NCBI GenBank assembly: GCA_021108255.1
Contig: JAIORG010000066.1
Span: 1 to 34,003, forward strand
DNA: 34,003 nucleotides
From: Anaerolineales bacterium
GTDB taxonomy: Bacteria; Chloroflexota; Anaerolineae; Anaerolineales; UBA11858
Direction: 5' to 3'
Below the pieces are notes generated by a model. That model did no database searches. It saw only the letters and a program-made list of their open reading frames with translations, and was not told the DNA's origin. This document shows positions 7,376-15,848 of this stretch, one piece after another. The translations under genes were made by a program, and so were the position numbers. Each line of letters opens with the position of its first letter. The stretch's first letter is position 1.

Positions 7376-8148
7376 TGAAACGGCGAACTATTCTCACGCC
7401 TTATTTTCTAGATCAAGGGCTGCCAGGATTGGAAGCGCTGGCAGAGCCTGAGTGGATCATCAATCAAATGGTATTGCCCAAAGCGGACCTGTTAACCAGG
7501 ATATCCAGACTTCACGCCGCCCTGGCTGTTCAGGTGGAAGAAGCTGTCCGGGAGGGGCAGCTTCCAGTTTCCCTGGCCGGGGACTGCTGTACTGCTGTAG
7601 GAGTGCTGGCAGGATTAAACCGGGCTGAGCTATATCCGTTATTAATCTGGTTTGACGCCCATGGTGATTTTAATACCCGGGAGACCAGCCCCAGTGGTTT
7701 CTTGGGCGGTATGCCGTTGGCCATGCTGGCAGGATTAGGAGATTTAACCCTGCTGGAAAACCTGAAAATGGAAGCAATTCTCCAGGAACAGATCATACTT
7801 ACCGATGGCCGGGACCTGGATCCTGGCGAGAAGGAACTGGTAGCCAATGCTTCCCTCACCCATCTCCAGGATCCGCTGGAGTTGCTGAATTACCCGCTAG
7901 GAGAGCAATCGATCTGGGTCCATTTTGATACTGACATTGTGAACCCTGAAGAATCGCCGGCCCAGAATTATCCTGCACCGGGCGGCCCCGGCGCAGAGGA
8001 TCTGGAGCGGGTTTTCCGCTATTTAGCAAGCACTGGTTTGATTAAAGCTGTTTCGCTATCATCCTGGGCTCCGGGGCTGTCAGGTGAGCAGATGTCGAAG
8101 GATGTCAGCATGGGACTTTTGGAGATATTGGTTGGAGATGGAGATTAG
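7375..8148 (+). CDS. arginase/ureohydrolase-fold protein
   Basis: Protein of 257 residues with the metal-site motifs of the arginase superfamily. They are WFDAHGDFN (Asp94, His96, Asp98), SGFLGGMPLA, and VHFDTDIVNP (Asp185, Asp187). The first ligand motif GGDHS is replaced by AGDCC, so Cys71 stands where a manganese-ligand histidine is usual. Arginase-family proteins with a GDC version of this motif are, to my recollection, a recurrent subgroup, and their substrates are not established. It may hydrolyse a guanidino or amidino compound, or may not be an arginase at all. It is coupled to the upstream PH-like gene. Confidence 0.8.
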   Translation: MKRRTILTPYFLDQGLPGLEALAEPEWIINQMVLPKADLLTRISRLHAALAVQVEEAVREGQLPVSLAGDCCTAVGVLAGLNRAELYPLLIWFDAHGDFNTRETSPSGFLGGMPLAMLAGLGDLTLLENLKMEAILQEQIILTDGRDLDPGEKELVANASLTHLQDPLELLNYPLGEQSIWVHFDTDIVNPEESPAQNYPAPGGPGAEDLERVFRYLASTGLIKAVSLSSWAPGLSGEQMSKDVSMGLLEILVGDGD

Positions 8149-8645
8149 TAAACTGTATGCAGCACGGAGTAAACAGTTAGTAGATTTTCTATAACCCGCA
8201 ATAAAGGCATCCTGAGTAGCTCTGAGTGATTTTTACGAAGAGCATATCGAAGGGAGCCGGTGGCCCAGTTAATCTTTCATTGCGAGATTGGAAGAGGGAT
8301 CTTCCCCGGGTAGTTTAGCCACGGGAGCTGACTTTTCAAGGATTAACTGCTGATGCCCCGCCAGGGTGTTTATCCTGCGACCAAAGGAAGCATCAAAGGG
8401 CTGCGCAAAAGCAGAGGGCGACTCATCGAGTCGCCCCTACGATTGAGCAGGGGGTAAATTTTTGAGCGGTCTATACAGACATTCTGAGTACCCTGAGCGG
8501 ACTCCGAGTTTAATCGAGGAGGAAGACGAAGGGGTAGCGAATGATGTGCACCCTCTTAATGACATTTAATTCCAGTAAGTGCCGGATTTGACGAATCTAT
8601 ATATAATAGTAAAATCATACCCCTAATCATCACTGGAGCTCCTTC
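8149..8645. repeat. gene-free region of tiled inverted repeats and decayed interspersed repeats
   Basis: No credible ORF is present. Four inverted repeats follow one another almost without gaps. They are CAGTTAATC at 8266-8274 with GATTAACTG at 8341-8349, enclosing the hairpin GGAAGA/TCTTCC; TGATGC at 8351-8356 with GCATCA at 8390-8395; CTGC/GCAG at 8401-8414; and GGGCGACTC/GAGTCGCCC at 8416-8436. Two similar stretches near 8208 and 8480 share a CATYCTGAGTA...CTGAGYG beginning, as in degraded intergenic repeats. The region could be repeat debris or a structured RNA. Confidence 0.65.
8588..8615 (+). promoter_or_regulatory. promoter of the patatin-like gene
   Basis: TTGACG at 8588-8593 and TAAAAT at 8610-8615 are separated by 16 bp, and each matches the sigma-70 consensus at five of six positions. 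The ATG of the patatin gene lies 30 bp downstream. Confidence 0.6.
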
Positions 8646-9590
8646 ATGAAACCATTTCGCAAGAACGTGGCCCTGGCTGTTGATGGCGGTGGCATAAAAG
8701 GCGTCATTCCCTCCCGGGCAATTGCAGTCCTGGAGGATTACTTAAAACAACCAGCCTACAACATTTTCAGACTGCTGGCGGGAACTTCTACCGGATCCAT
8801 TATCTCTGCCGGTATTAGTACAGGGATGTTTGGTGATGAACTTCATGATTTGTACTGTGACTTTGGTCCAAAAATCTTCCGCAAGACCTGGCGGTCTGCC
8901 CTCTGGCCATTGACTCGATATCGCTATCCGCTGGATCCACTCCAGGAAGCTCTGGAAGAGTACCTGGGTGGGAAAACCATGGGAGATTTCTGGTGTTCCC
9001 GGCAGCCGACTGATCTTGTAATCACTGCTTTTGACCTGGTTAAGAATAAAACGCTTTTTATCAAACCGTTTAATAAATCAAAAGGCTACGACCAATGGAC
9101 GGTTGTGAAAGCAGTTCTCGCTTCCTCGTCAGTCCCCTCATATTTCCCGCCAGTGGAAAACCGGTATGTCGATGGGGGTGTAGGGTCTTATCATAATCCC
9201 TGTTATATCGCGGCCTATGAAGCCCAGTTTGTGCTGGGATGGGATCCGGCTGAGACTACCCTGATCAGTCTTGGGACGGGGCGGGAACCCCATTCCCTTG
9301 AACCGGAACAAATAAAACGCTTTTGGCCCTGGCATTGGATCAGCCCGGTTTTGGGCGCCTTTCAGCAGTCCTCTGATGATCAGCAGGTCCACCTGGTAGA
9401 GACTTTCTTTAATGAGTTGGATTTTCGGCGTTTCCAAGTGGATTTACAAGGATCTTATCCAATGGATGAACCGGAGAAGATCCCGGAGCTGACGGCTTAT
9501 GGTGACCTGCTGGGGGAGATGATACTCAATGACCAGGTGGATCAAGCCATGCGGATTCAGCCGAAAAAAGCGCCGAAGCCTGATCTGTAA
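8646..9590 (+). CDS. patatin-like phospholipase
   Basis: Serine lipid acyl hydrolase of 314 residues. The three family blocks are present and complete: the oxyanion-hole loop DGGGIKG near residue 14, the nucleophile elbow GTSTGS with Ser48, and the catalytic dyad Asp176 in VDGGV. No signal peptide or membrane segment is seen, so it is probably cytoplasmic or peripherally membrane-bound, acting on phospholipids or acylglycerols. The gene is alone behind its own promoter, with GGAG about 9 bp before the ATG. The C-terminal third has no recognisable extra domain. Confidence 0.93.
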   Translation: MKPFRKNVALAVDGGGIKGVIPSRAIAVLEDYLKQPAYNIFRLLAGTSTGSIISAGISTGMFGDELHDLYCDFGPKIFRKTWRSALWPLTRYRYPLDPLQEALEEYLGGKTMGDFWCSRQPTDLVITAFDLVKNKTLFIKPFNKSKGYDQWTVVKAVLASSSVPSYFPPVENRYVDGGVGSYHNPCYIAAYEAQFVLGWDPAETTLISLGTGREPHSLEPEQIKRFWPWHWISPVLGAFQQSSDDQQVHLVETFFNELDFRRFQVDLQGSYPMDEPEKIPELTAYGDLLGEMILNDQVDQAMRIQPKKAPKPDL

Positions 9591-9710
9591 TTGAAATCCC
9601 TTTGGGGGTAGAATTTCCGAGTGAAGGAAATGTCCTGATGAAGAAAGTATATTGCTAAAGATGGACAACTAGTATTAGCAGGTTAGTTTTATTTGCTGAA
9701 TATTTAAAAT

Positions 9711-10994
9711 ATGTATTGGAAAAATAAAATCGGGAAGTTATTCTTTAGTTTATTTATTATCGTCATTGGAATTCTGCCAGTTCGTGGTTCGGAGGTAGAT
9801 CTTTCTCAACAGCTGGAGCAAATTCGATCTTATTCCCGTCCCTATGAATTTGATTATGCCTCCTGGATTGTTTCTGCCCTGGGACAAAAACTGACCCAGT
9901 CAAGCCTGAAAGTATACCGGTATACACCCGCGGGGGAAGAGCGACAGATTGTTCTGGACTACCTGGACTTAAGAAACCAGATCAACCAATCGCAGAATAT
10001 TTTAATTAGTGTTTTATCTGATCCTCAATTAGAAAACAGGGATCAGGCTTCTGCTGAGATCAAAAAAGAACTGGAGGAAATGCGTTCCCGGCGGGAAGAT
10101 ACAGCCCCCTTTGTGGAACAGATTATTCAGAGTCAGATGAATCACGCACTGGTAAATTTAGGAATGTCAGCGGGAGGACAGCTGGTCCCGCCAGTTCTCT
10201 ATCGGTCTGAACCTGATTCGTACGCCCTGATTGTCTCTCCCCGGGATGAGATCCAGCAGGCAGCCAATCTGATGCTGATCCGCAACCTCACCCTGGAGCA
10301 AATCATCCACCTGGAAGAAATCATTGAAAGGGAATTAAATCTGTCAGCGCTGGTGGTAGGCATCGGCGGCGTAGGGTTATATCCTTCCATGGTTATCGAG
10401 ACCGGAAATCTGGATTGGTTAATTCATGTCATCGGCCATGAATGGACCCACAATTTCCTCACAATCCGCCCCCTGGGAGCTAATTATTTCACCAGCCCGG
10501 AACTGACTACGATCAACGAAACTATCGCGGATCTTTCGGCGGACGAAATTCAAAGGGAAACTTTCCTGCTCTACTACCCGGAATTTTTACCAGCGGAATC
10601 CGTCGCAGAGGAACCTGAAGAAACTCCGCCCCCAGATCCAATTCCTGCAGGAGATGTTTTTGATTTTCGGGCGGAGATGCATATTACCCGGTTGGAAGTT
10701 GACCGCCTCCTTGCAGAAGGAGATATAAATAAAGCGGAAGACTATATGGAAACTCGCAGGCTTTTTTTTCTGGAAAACGGTTATTTGATCAGGAGATTAA
10801 ACCAGGCCTATTTTGCTTTTCACGGTTCTTATGCTGCTGCCCCCGGCGGTGCGGCGGATGCGGAAGGAGCGGATTTGGGCAGCCAACTGCGGGAGCTGAA
10901 GACAAACGCATCATCCTATGCAGCGTTTATGCATGAGGTCGCCTGGAAATGGCGGCTGGATCAATTCCAGAGACTTTTTGAGGAAAATAATTGA
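9711..10994 (+). CDS. secreted HExxH zinc-protease-like protein of unknown family
   Basis: Protein of 427 residues with an N-terminal signal sequence or anchor (basic start, then LFFSLFIIVIGILPV). A mostly helical region of about 200 residues precedes VIGHEWTHNFL, where His243-Glu244-x-x-His247 is a zincin motif. NETIADL follows, with Glu270 placed 22 residues after the second histidine, the spacing expected for a gluzincin third ligand. A proline- and glutamate-rich linker near residue 300 is followed by a helical C-terminal part with a tyrosine- and glycine-rich stretch. I do not recognise the family. It probably acts outside the membrane. There is no Shine-Dalgarno before the ATG, so the exact start is uncertain. 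Confidence 0.7.
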   Translation: MYWKNKIGKLFFSLFIIVIGILPVRGSEVDLSQQLEQIRSYSRPYEFDYASWIVSALGQKLTQSSLKVYRYTPAGEERQIVLDYLDLRNQINQSQNILISVLSDPQLENRDQASAEIKKELEEMRSRREDTAPFVEQIIQSQMNHALVNLGMSAGGQLVPPVLYRSEPDSYALIVSPRDEIQQAANLMLIRNLTLEQIIHLEEIIERELNLSALVVGIGGVGLYPSMVIETGNLDWLIHVIGHEWTHNFLTIRPLGANYFTSPELTTINETIADLSADEIQRETFLLYYPEFLPAESVAEEPEETPPPDPIPAGDVFDFRAEMHITRLEVDRLLAEGDINKAEDYMETRRLFFLENGYLIRRLNQAYFAFHGSYAAAPGGAADAEGADLGSQLRELKTNASSYAAFMHEVAWKWRLDQFQRLFEENN

Positions 10995-11093
10995 ATAAAT
11001 GATGATTTTAAGAATGATATTAGAAATGAAAATATGTCATCTAGGGGCAATATTATTGGTACAATGTTGGAATAGTTTATCAGAGGAGATTTT

Positions 11094-12344
11094 GTGAAAA
11101 ACAAAAAATATTTCTTATTAGTGATGATATTGGTGTTATTAGCGGCGGCTTGTTCCACTGCTGATGAACCAGAAGTAGTGCTACCGACGCCGACAGAGTT
11201 GATTGAAACCATCGAAACAGAGGTGGTTGCAGTAGATCCAACCTGTCAGCCAAACCTTCCCCCGCCGCAACCAAGCGCCCAGGATTTGGCAAATTACTCA
11301 CCTGATCCGGATAGTGATTGGATCATAGGTCCGGAAGATGCCCGGATCACGATTGTTGAATATGCTGATTTCCAATGTCCATTCTGCTCAGAAGCTTCCA
11401 ACATTCTAAAAGACATCCAGGAGAAGTATTCTGAGGATGTGCGGATTGTCTACCGGCATTTTCCACTTGTGAGCATTCATGACAAAGCCACTTTGGCTGC
11501 CCAGGCTGCAGAAGCAGCTGGCCTGCAGGGAGCGGATGCGTTTTGGTCTATGCATGACATGCTGTATGATACCCAGACAGCATGGTCTATGTTCACTGTA
11601 GAAGAATTTGGCAGCTGGCTGGTGGATCAAGCCGCAATATTAGAATTGGATTCTGAGCAGTTTGAGCTTGATTTGTTCAGCGAAACGATTGTGACCGAGG
11701 CGGAAGCCACCTGGATTGACGGCCAGGAAATGGGCCTTCAGGGCACCCCCGCAATAAAAATCAACAGTCTGTACGACGCCCAGGCAGACCCCCAAATGTT
11801 AACCGCAATCGTGGAAATGATTAAACTTGAAGAGAAGCAATTTTCTGAATGCCCTCCAATGACTGTGGATGCAGGAACCACCTATCAGGCCACTATTGAA
11901 ACTGAAGGCGGAGATATCGTGATTGAACTGTTTCCGGATGCCGCTCCTTTGGCTGTGAACAGCTTCATATTTCTGGTAGAAAATGATTGGTTTGACGGGG
12001 TTGTTTTCCACCGCGTTATACCCGATTTTGTCGCCCAAACTGGAGATCCTTCCGGTACCGGTTATGGTAACCCGGGATATTCTTTCAGCAATGAGGTTGC
12101 TGGGGACCTGGTATTTGACCGGGCTGGATTAGTTGCCATGGCGAATTCTGGTCCAGACACCAATGGCAGCCAATTCTTCATTACTTATGACGCAACGCCC
12201 AATTTAAACGGGGGCTATACAATATTCGGTGAAGTAATTGAAGGAATGGATGTAGTAGATGGATTAACTCCCCGGGATCCTCAACAAGCTGGGGATATTC
12301 CTCTTGGAGATTTGATTTTAAATATCACAATTGATGAAAAATAA
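11094..12344 (+). CDS. lipoprotein fusing a DsbA-like thioredoxin domain to a cyclophilin PPIase
   Basis: Secreted lipoprotein of 416 residues. A signal peptide with lipobox LAAAC (Cys20) is followed by a threonine- and proline-rich linker. A DsbA/Thioredoxin_4 domain spans about residues 65-255, with active site CPFC at Cys95-Cys98 and a cis-proline region in GLQGTPAIKIN. From about residue 262 to the end is a cyclophilin-type peptidyl-prolyl isomerase domain, with FHRVIPDFVAQTGDP, FSNEV, ANSGPDTNGSQFFI and a conserved active-site Arg. One molecule thus combines thiol oxidation or isomerisation with proline isomerisation on the outer face of the membrane. The start is GTG with GAGGAGA upstream. 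It lies beside genes for a secreted protease-like protein and a PrsW-like protease. Confidence 0.93.
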   Translation: MKNKKYFLLVMILVLLAAACSTADEPEVVLPTPTELIETIETEVVAVDPTCQPNLPPPQPSAQDLANYSPDPDSDWIIGPEDARITIVEYADFQCPFCSEASNILKDIQEKYSEDVRIVYRHFPLVSIHDKATLAAQAAEAAGLQGADAFWSMHDMLYDTQTAWSMFTVEEFGSWLVDQAAILELDSEQFELDLFSETIVTEAEATWIDGQEMGLQGTPAIKINSLYDAQADPQMLTAIVEMIKLEEKQFSECPPMTVDAGTTYQATIETEGGDIVIELFPDAAPLAVNSFIFLVENDWFDGVVFHRVIPDFVAQTGDPSGTGYGNPGYSFSNEVAGDLVFDRAGLVAMANSGPDTNGSQFFITYDATPNLNGGYTIFGEVIEGMDVVDGLTPRDPQQAGDIPLGDLILNITIDEK

Positions 12345-12386
12345 GCTTTACGCAAGCTGGGGCCTGATGACTCAGAACGAGATTAA

Positions 12387-13616
12387 TTGATGAATCAGGT
12401 CCCTCAACGAAAGAAGTTTGATTGGCTGACAGCAGGCCAGTTTGGTTTCAGCCTGCTCGCCAGCCTGCTGTTGATAGGGTCATCCCTGGTGGGAATATTG
12501 GTGATGTCCCTGGGCGGTTCACTCGCTGGTCTGGCTGTTACTGAAAATCAACTGGGATCCGCGTTATTATTTTCTGCAGGGTTGGGTTTTGCGGGATTTT
12601 TAATGATCCCTTCAATTTATTTTTCCGGCCGGCGTTTATTTGGAAAACCTCCCCGCACGAGTAAAATCTGGCAGAGATCTGGTTGGCTCATTTTTTCAGT
12701 GCCGATTCTCATTTATCTGGGCCATATTTCCCAGGCTAATTCTTCCTGGGGTAATTTCATCCTCCCCTTTATCCATATTCTTACCAATGGCGCAGCTATC
12801 TTCTGGTTGTTAAACCGGGTGAAGAGAAAATTGCCGGGAGAAAGCGCCCAGCGATTTTGGGGTGTATTTGGCAGCGGACTCACCTTTGCTCCACTGATTT
12901 CTCTTGTTGTAGAAATCCTGATTCTTGTTCTTCTGGGGATATTATGGTGGATGCTATTACAGAATCAACCCGGCCAGAAGCAGGAGTTCCTCAATCTTAT
13001 CAATCGTTTGCAGCAATCTTCGGTTACCCCTGCCATCTTGGAAAGTTCAATTAGTAGATTGTTGGAAAGCCCTGGAGTCGTAGGCGTTATTTTTGTTTAC
13101 ATAGCAGTGATAATCCCACTGGTCGAGGAGTTGATTAAACCGATCGCGGTTTGGTTCCTGTTGGGTCGAAACCTGAGTCCAAGGGAGGGATTTCTGCTTG
13201 GAGCGGTTGCTGGTGCCGGATATGCACTGTTCGAGAATTTGACCATTGCAGCTGATGCCGGTATCTGGACATTTGTGGTTATTTCCAGGCTCGGAACTGC
13301 AGCAATTCACATCCTGACAACCGCGTTGGTAGGATGGGGGCTTGCCTCCGCCAGTACAGAAAAACGTTATGCCCGATTATTGATGTCCGTAATTGCCTCT
13401 GTTTCGCTGCATGGAGTTTGGAATGGGTTAAATATTCTAACTGCGCTGGCTGAAATTTCCTCTTTCCAGCCCACTCTGGGATCATTTGGCACTTACTTTG
13501 CCAGTTATGCGCCTGTGGGTTTGGTGATTTTAGCCCTGGGAGCTTTACTGGGTTTGTTCTGGGCTAATTCTCGTTTTCAACGTGCTATAATGTCGCAGGT
13601 TAATCAAGACAAGTGA
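12387..13616 (+). CDS. PrsW-family intramembrane metalloprotease
   Basis: Polytopic membrane protein of 409 residues with about ten hydrophobic segments. PrsW hallmarks occur in order: PLVEELIKP (EExxK, about residue 246), GAVAGAGYALFENL, AAIHILTTALVGWG and SLHGVWNGLN. These acidic and histidine residues form the presumed metal site. In Bacillus subtilis PrsW cleaves the anti-sigma factor RsiW; no anti-sigma gene is adjacent here, so the target is unknown. It follows the DsbA-cyclophilin gene by 42 bp and precedes the DedA gene by 6 bp, suggesting one envelope-related unit. Confidence 0.88.
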   Translation: MMNQVPQRKKFDWLTAGQFGFSLLASLLLIGSSLVGILVMSLGGSLAGLAVTENQLGSALLFSAGLGFAGFLMIPSIYFSGRRLFGKPPRTSKIWQRSGWLIFSVPILIYLGHISQANSSWGNFILPFIHILTNGAAIFWLLNRVKRKLPGESAQRFWGVFGSGLTFAPLISLVVEILILVLLGILWWMLLQNQPGQKQEFLNLINRLQQSSVTPAILESSISRLLESPGVVGVIFVYIAVIIPLVEELIKPIAVWFLLGRNLSPREGFLLGAVAGAGYALFENLTIAADAGIWTFVVISRLGTAAIHILTTALVGWGLASASTEKRYARLLMSVIASVSLHGVWNGLNILTALAEISSFQPTLGSFGTYFASYAPVGLVILALGALLGLFWANSRFQRAIMSQVNQDK

Positions 13617-13622
13617 GGTGTA

Positions 13623-14279
13623 ATGGAAGTAATTAAGTTCTTAATCGATTTTGTGCTGCATATGGATGTATATCTAAATGACATCATCGCCAATTACGGA
13701 GTCTGGACATACGGCATTTTATTCTTCATTATTTTTTTAGAAACGGGATTTGTGATCACTCCCTTTCTCCCGGGAGATTCTCTGCTGTTTGCGGCAGGCA
13801 CCTTTGCTGCGCTGGGTTCACTGAATCCGATCTACTTGTTTCTGTTGTTAAGTGTTGCCGCTGTGATCGGCGACACCGTTAATTATTCCATCGGCCATTA
13901 TATTGGTCCTAAAGCCTTTAGCGGGGAAATTAAATTTCTAAAAAAGGATCATTTAGACAAGACCCAGGAATTTTACGATAAGCATGGTGGAAAAACTATC
14001 ATCCTGGCCCGCTTTATTCCCATCATCCGCACCTTTGCTCCCTTTGTGGCGGGTATTGGAACGATGAAATACAGCAAATTCATTCTGTACAATGTGGTTG
14101 GCGGCATCTCCTGGGTGGCGATTTTCATCTCACTGGGATACTTCTTTGGGAATATCCCCGTTGTTGCTAAGAATTTTGAGCTGGTGATCTTTGCGATTAT
14201 CTTCATCTCCTTCATCCCACCGGTTTTGGAATTCATTAAAGCCCGCAAGGAAATGAAAGAAAACAAGGCAGAAGTTTAG
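13623..14279 (+). CDS. DedA family membrane protein
   Basis: DedA/VTT-domain protein of 218 residues. Conserved features are the FLETGFVITPFLPGDSLLFAAG re-entrant region, the NYSIGHYIGPKAF loop, and the FARFIP-like motif ILARFIPIIRTFAPFVAGIG. Members are lipid scramblases or flippases, linked in other bacteria to recycling of undecaprenyl phosphate or phosphatidylethanolamine. Which lipid applies here is not predictable. The start has GAGGTG upstream and lies 6 bp after the PrsW stop. A strong terminator follows 25 bp after the stop. Confidence 0.95.
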   Translation: MEVIKFLIDFVLHMDVYLNDIIANYGVWTYGILFFIIFLETGFVITPFLPGDSLLFAAGTFAALGSLNPIYLFLLLSVAAVIGDTVNYSIGHYIGPKAFSGEIKFLKKDHLDKTQEFYDKHGGKTIILARFIPIIRTFAPFVAGIGTMKYSKFILYNVVGGISWVAIFISLGYFFGNIPVVAKNFELVIFAIIFISFIPPVLEFIKARKEMKENKAEV

Positions 14280-14304
14280 AGATCAAAAAGTTCTGGATAA
14301 TACG

Positions 14305-14332
14305 AAAACCGCCCGGGTGGGCGGTTTTTTTT
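14305..14332 (+). terminator. Rho-independent terminator after the DedA gene
   Basis: Perfect 10-bp stem AAAACCGCCC / GGGCGGTTTT with a four-base GGGT loop, followed by an uninterrupted T run. It closes the forward cluster and marks the left border of the accessory region. Confidence 0.93.
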
Positions 14333-14464
14333 CAAAATGGTTAATCAGCTCAAAAAGGCAGTCTGTCAATATGACTTAGGGGCCAAGCCGAGCAGTATTT
14401 GGTGATCGATTTATAGTAGGCAACCGAGGTTCCAGATATTACTCTTGAAATGGACTGGAACTTG

Positions 14465-15772
14465 CTAAATCTCTGAGTATTGCCTAACAGATAAAAGCCA
14501 TTCATAAAGAGGCATAACATCCACTATAGTGCCCTCTGTTGTTATGGTTTCTTTGTCTGCCAGAGTGACAATTTGAAATCGATGTTGTTCTTTCTTTTCT
14601 TCGGAGAGTTCTACTAAAGAGCGAAGTTCTCGCAGCCTGGTTTCCTCATCGCTCAAGTCCTGACTGACCTGAATGGCCAGTTGTTGCGAAGGAACGAAAA
14701 AGTCAACCTCATGATTTTGCTTTGTTTTGTAATAGTAAACATCCTGGTATTGTCTTCGCAAATGGAGAAAAACAAGATTCTCCATTAAATTTCCAATATT
14801 CTTTGAAAATGAGAATCCAACTGAGTTCAGCATGCCAGTATCAACGCTGAATACTTTTTTGGCAGCTATTTGCTGTTCTTTGACTGAGTAGGCATACTTG
14901 TTGATCGTAAAAAATAACCAGGCATCTTCCAAGTAACTAATATATTTCTTCACTGTGTTAGCGCTGCCCAGTTTGAGGTTTGTTTTAAGTTTGTTATAGG
15001 AAATCTCAGAAGCTGGGTTGCTAACTAAATAGAAAGCCAGTTCCTGGAGGCTCCTTACATTTTCAATTCCATAACGAGCTGCGATATCCCTGTAAAGGAC
15101 ATCGTTGTACAGGGTTTTGAGTATATCTAACTTGGGATACTTTAAAGCATCAGGTATACCACCATTGACTAAGTACTCTCGTGAATGCTTCAATAAGGCT
15201 CCCCTTTCGCGAGTGGTTAGGACCGATGTCTTTGGTGATTCAACGCCGTGAAACGCTATATATTCCCTAAATGAAAATGGAAATAGCTCATAGCGAAGAG
15301 ATCTGCCGGTAAGCTTTGTTCCCAGCTCCTGCCCCAATAGGGAAGAGTTGGACCCAGTGATGATGAACTGATACCCCTGGTCGTGAAGCCGGCGGACAAA
15401 ACGTTCCCATTCTGGAACATTTTGAATTTCATCAAACAAGAATATCTTTCTGTCACCAAATAAACTAATTAAGGCTTCATGGAGACGGTCAAATTGATCC
15501 GCTGTAAAATTCAGCAGGCGTTCATCTTCAAAGTTGACAAAGAAGTAGTTATCAGCCAGTTGATTGTGGGCGATTTGGGCCAGCAGTGTAGACTTGCCGA
15601 CTCTTCGGAGACCGGTGATGACCAATGTTTTTGGTGAGGCTAACCCCGCAATAATCTCTGGGAGGATTTCCCGCGGGGTTCCTAAATCAATATTGGAAAA
15701 GGTTTCATGTTGTTCCTTGAGAACGGAACTCAATCGCTCTAAGGGTAGGTTCTGGAAGGTCTGATTATTCAT
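14465..15772 (-). CDS. AAA-type ATPase with DUF4143 domain
   Basis: ATP-binding protein of 435 residues. The N-terminal P-loop domain has GLRRVGKSTL (Lys60, Ser61) and Walker B IFLFDEIQNV near residue 112, then FIITGSNSSLL as sensor-like strand. The C-terminal DUF4143 half carries NGGIPDALKYPK and ends with a nuclease-like core YYKTKQNHEVDFFV followed by IQVSQDLSD, resembling PD-(D/E)xK folds. These ATPases are abundant, mobile and of unknown function, sometimes discussed as defence- or toxin-related. No partner gene is adjacent on this strand. The ATG lies about three bases after the predicted transcription start and lacks a Shine-Dalgarno. A palindromic operator covers the promoter. Confidence 0.9.
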   Translation of the reverse strand: MNNQTFQNLPLERLSSVLKEQHETFSNIDLGTPREILPEIIAGLASPKTLVITGLRRVGKSTLLAQIAHNQLADNYFFVNFEDERLLNFTADQFDRLHEALISLFGDRKIFLFDEIQNVPEWERFVRRLHDQGYQFIITGSNSSLLGQELGTKLTGRSLRYELFPFSFREYIAFHGVESPKTSVLTTRERGALLKHSREYLVNGGIPDALKYPKLDILKTLYNDVLYRDIAARYGIENVRSLQELAFYLVSNPASEISYNKLKTNLKLGSANTVKKYISYLEDAWLFFTINKYAYSVKEQQIAAKKVFSVDTGMLNSVGFSFSKNIGNLMENLVFLHLRRQYQDVYYYKTKQNHEVDFFVPSQQLAIQVSQDLSDEETRLRELRSLVELSEEKKEQHRFQIVTLADKETITTEGTIVDVMPLYEWLLSVRQYSEI

Positions 15773-15781
15773 GATACCTGA

Positions 15782-15810
15782 ATTCTAACTGAAATTGTTT
15801 TCACTGTCAA
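15782..15810 (-). promoter_or_regulatory. sigma-70-type promoter of the DUF4143 ATPase gene
   Basis: The reverse strand reads TTGACA (15810-15805), a 17-bp spacer and TAGAAT (15787-15782), a perfect -35 and a five-of-six -10. The predicted start near 15775 is three bases from the ATG, implying a nearly leaderless mRNA. Confidence 0.8.
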
Positions 15811-15821
15811 TGAAAACAATT
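15793..15821. promoter_or_regulatory. operator-like palindrome over the ATPase promoter
   Basis: AATTGTTTTCA and TGAAAACAATT form perfect 11-bp arms around a 7-bp spacer, overlapping the -35 box and the -35/-10 spacer. This is the form of a binding site for a dimeric repressor. Confidence 0.65.
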
Positions 15822-15831
15822 AGGCAAAAGA

Positions 15832-15848
15832 TTTCACTGAGAATGAAA
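15832..15848. promoter_or_regulatory. second, shorter operator-like half-palindrome
   Basis: TTTCA-N7-TGAAA repeats the core of the neighbouring palindrome exactly 33 bp away, about three helical turns. The shared context TTTCACTG..AATGAAAAC makes it a direct repeat of the first site. Confidence 0.5.

Noticed and set aside
8149-8645. Possible CRISPR array or tRNA in the gene-free region
   Set aside because: Repeats are inverted and unequal rather than regularly spaced direct repeats, and no T-loop or acceptor stem is found.
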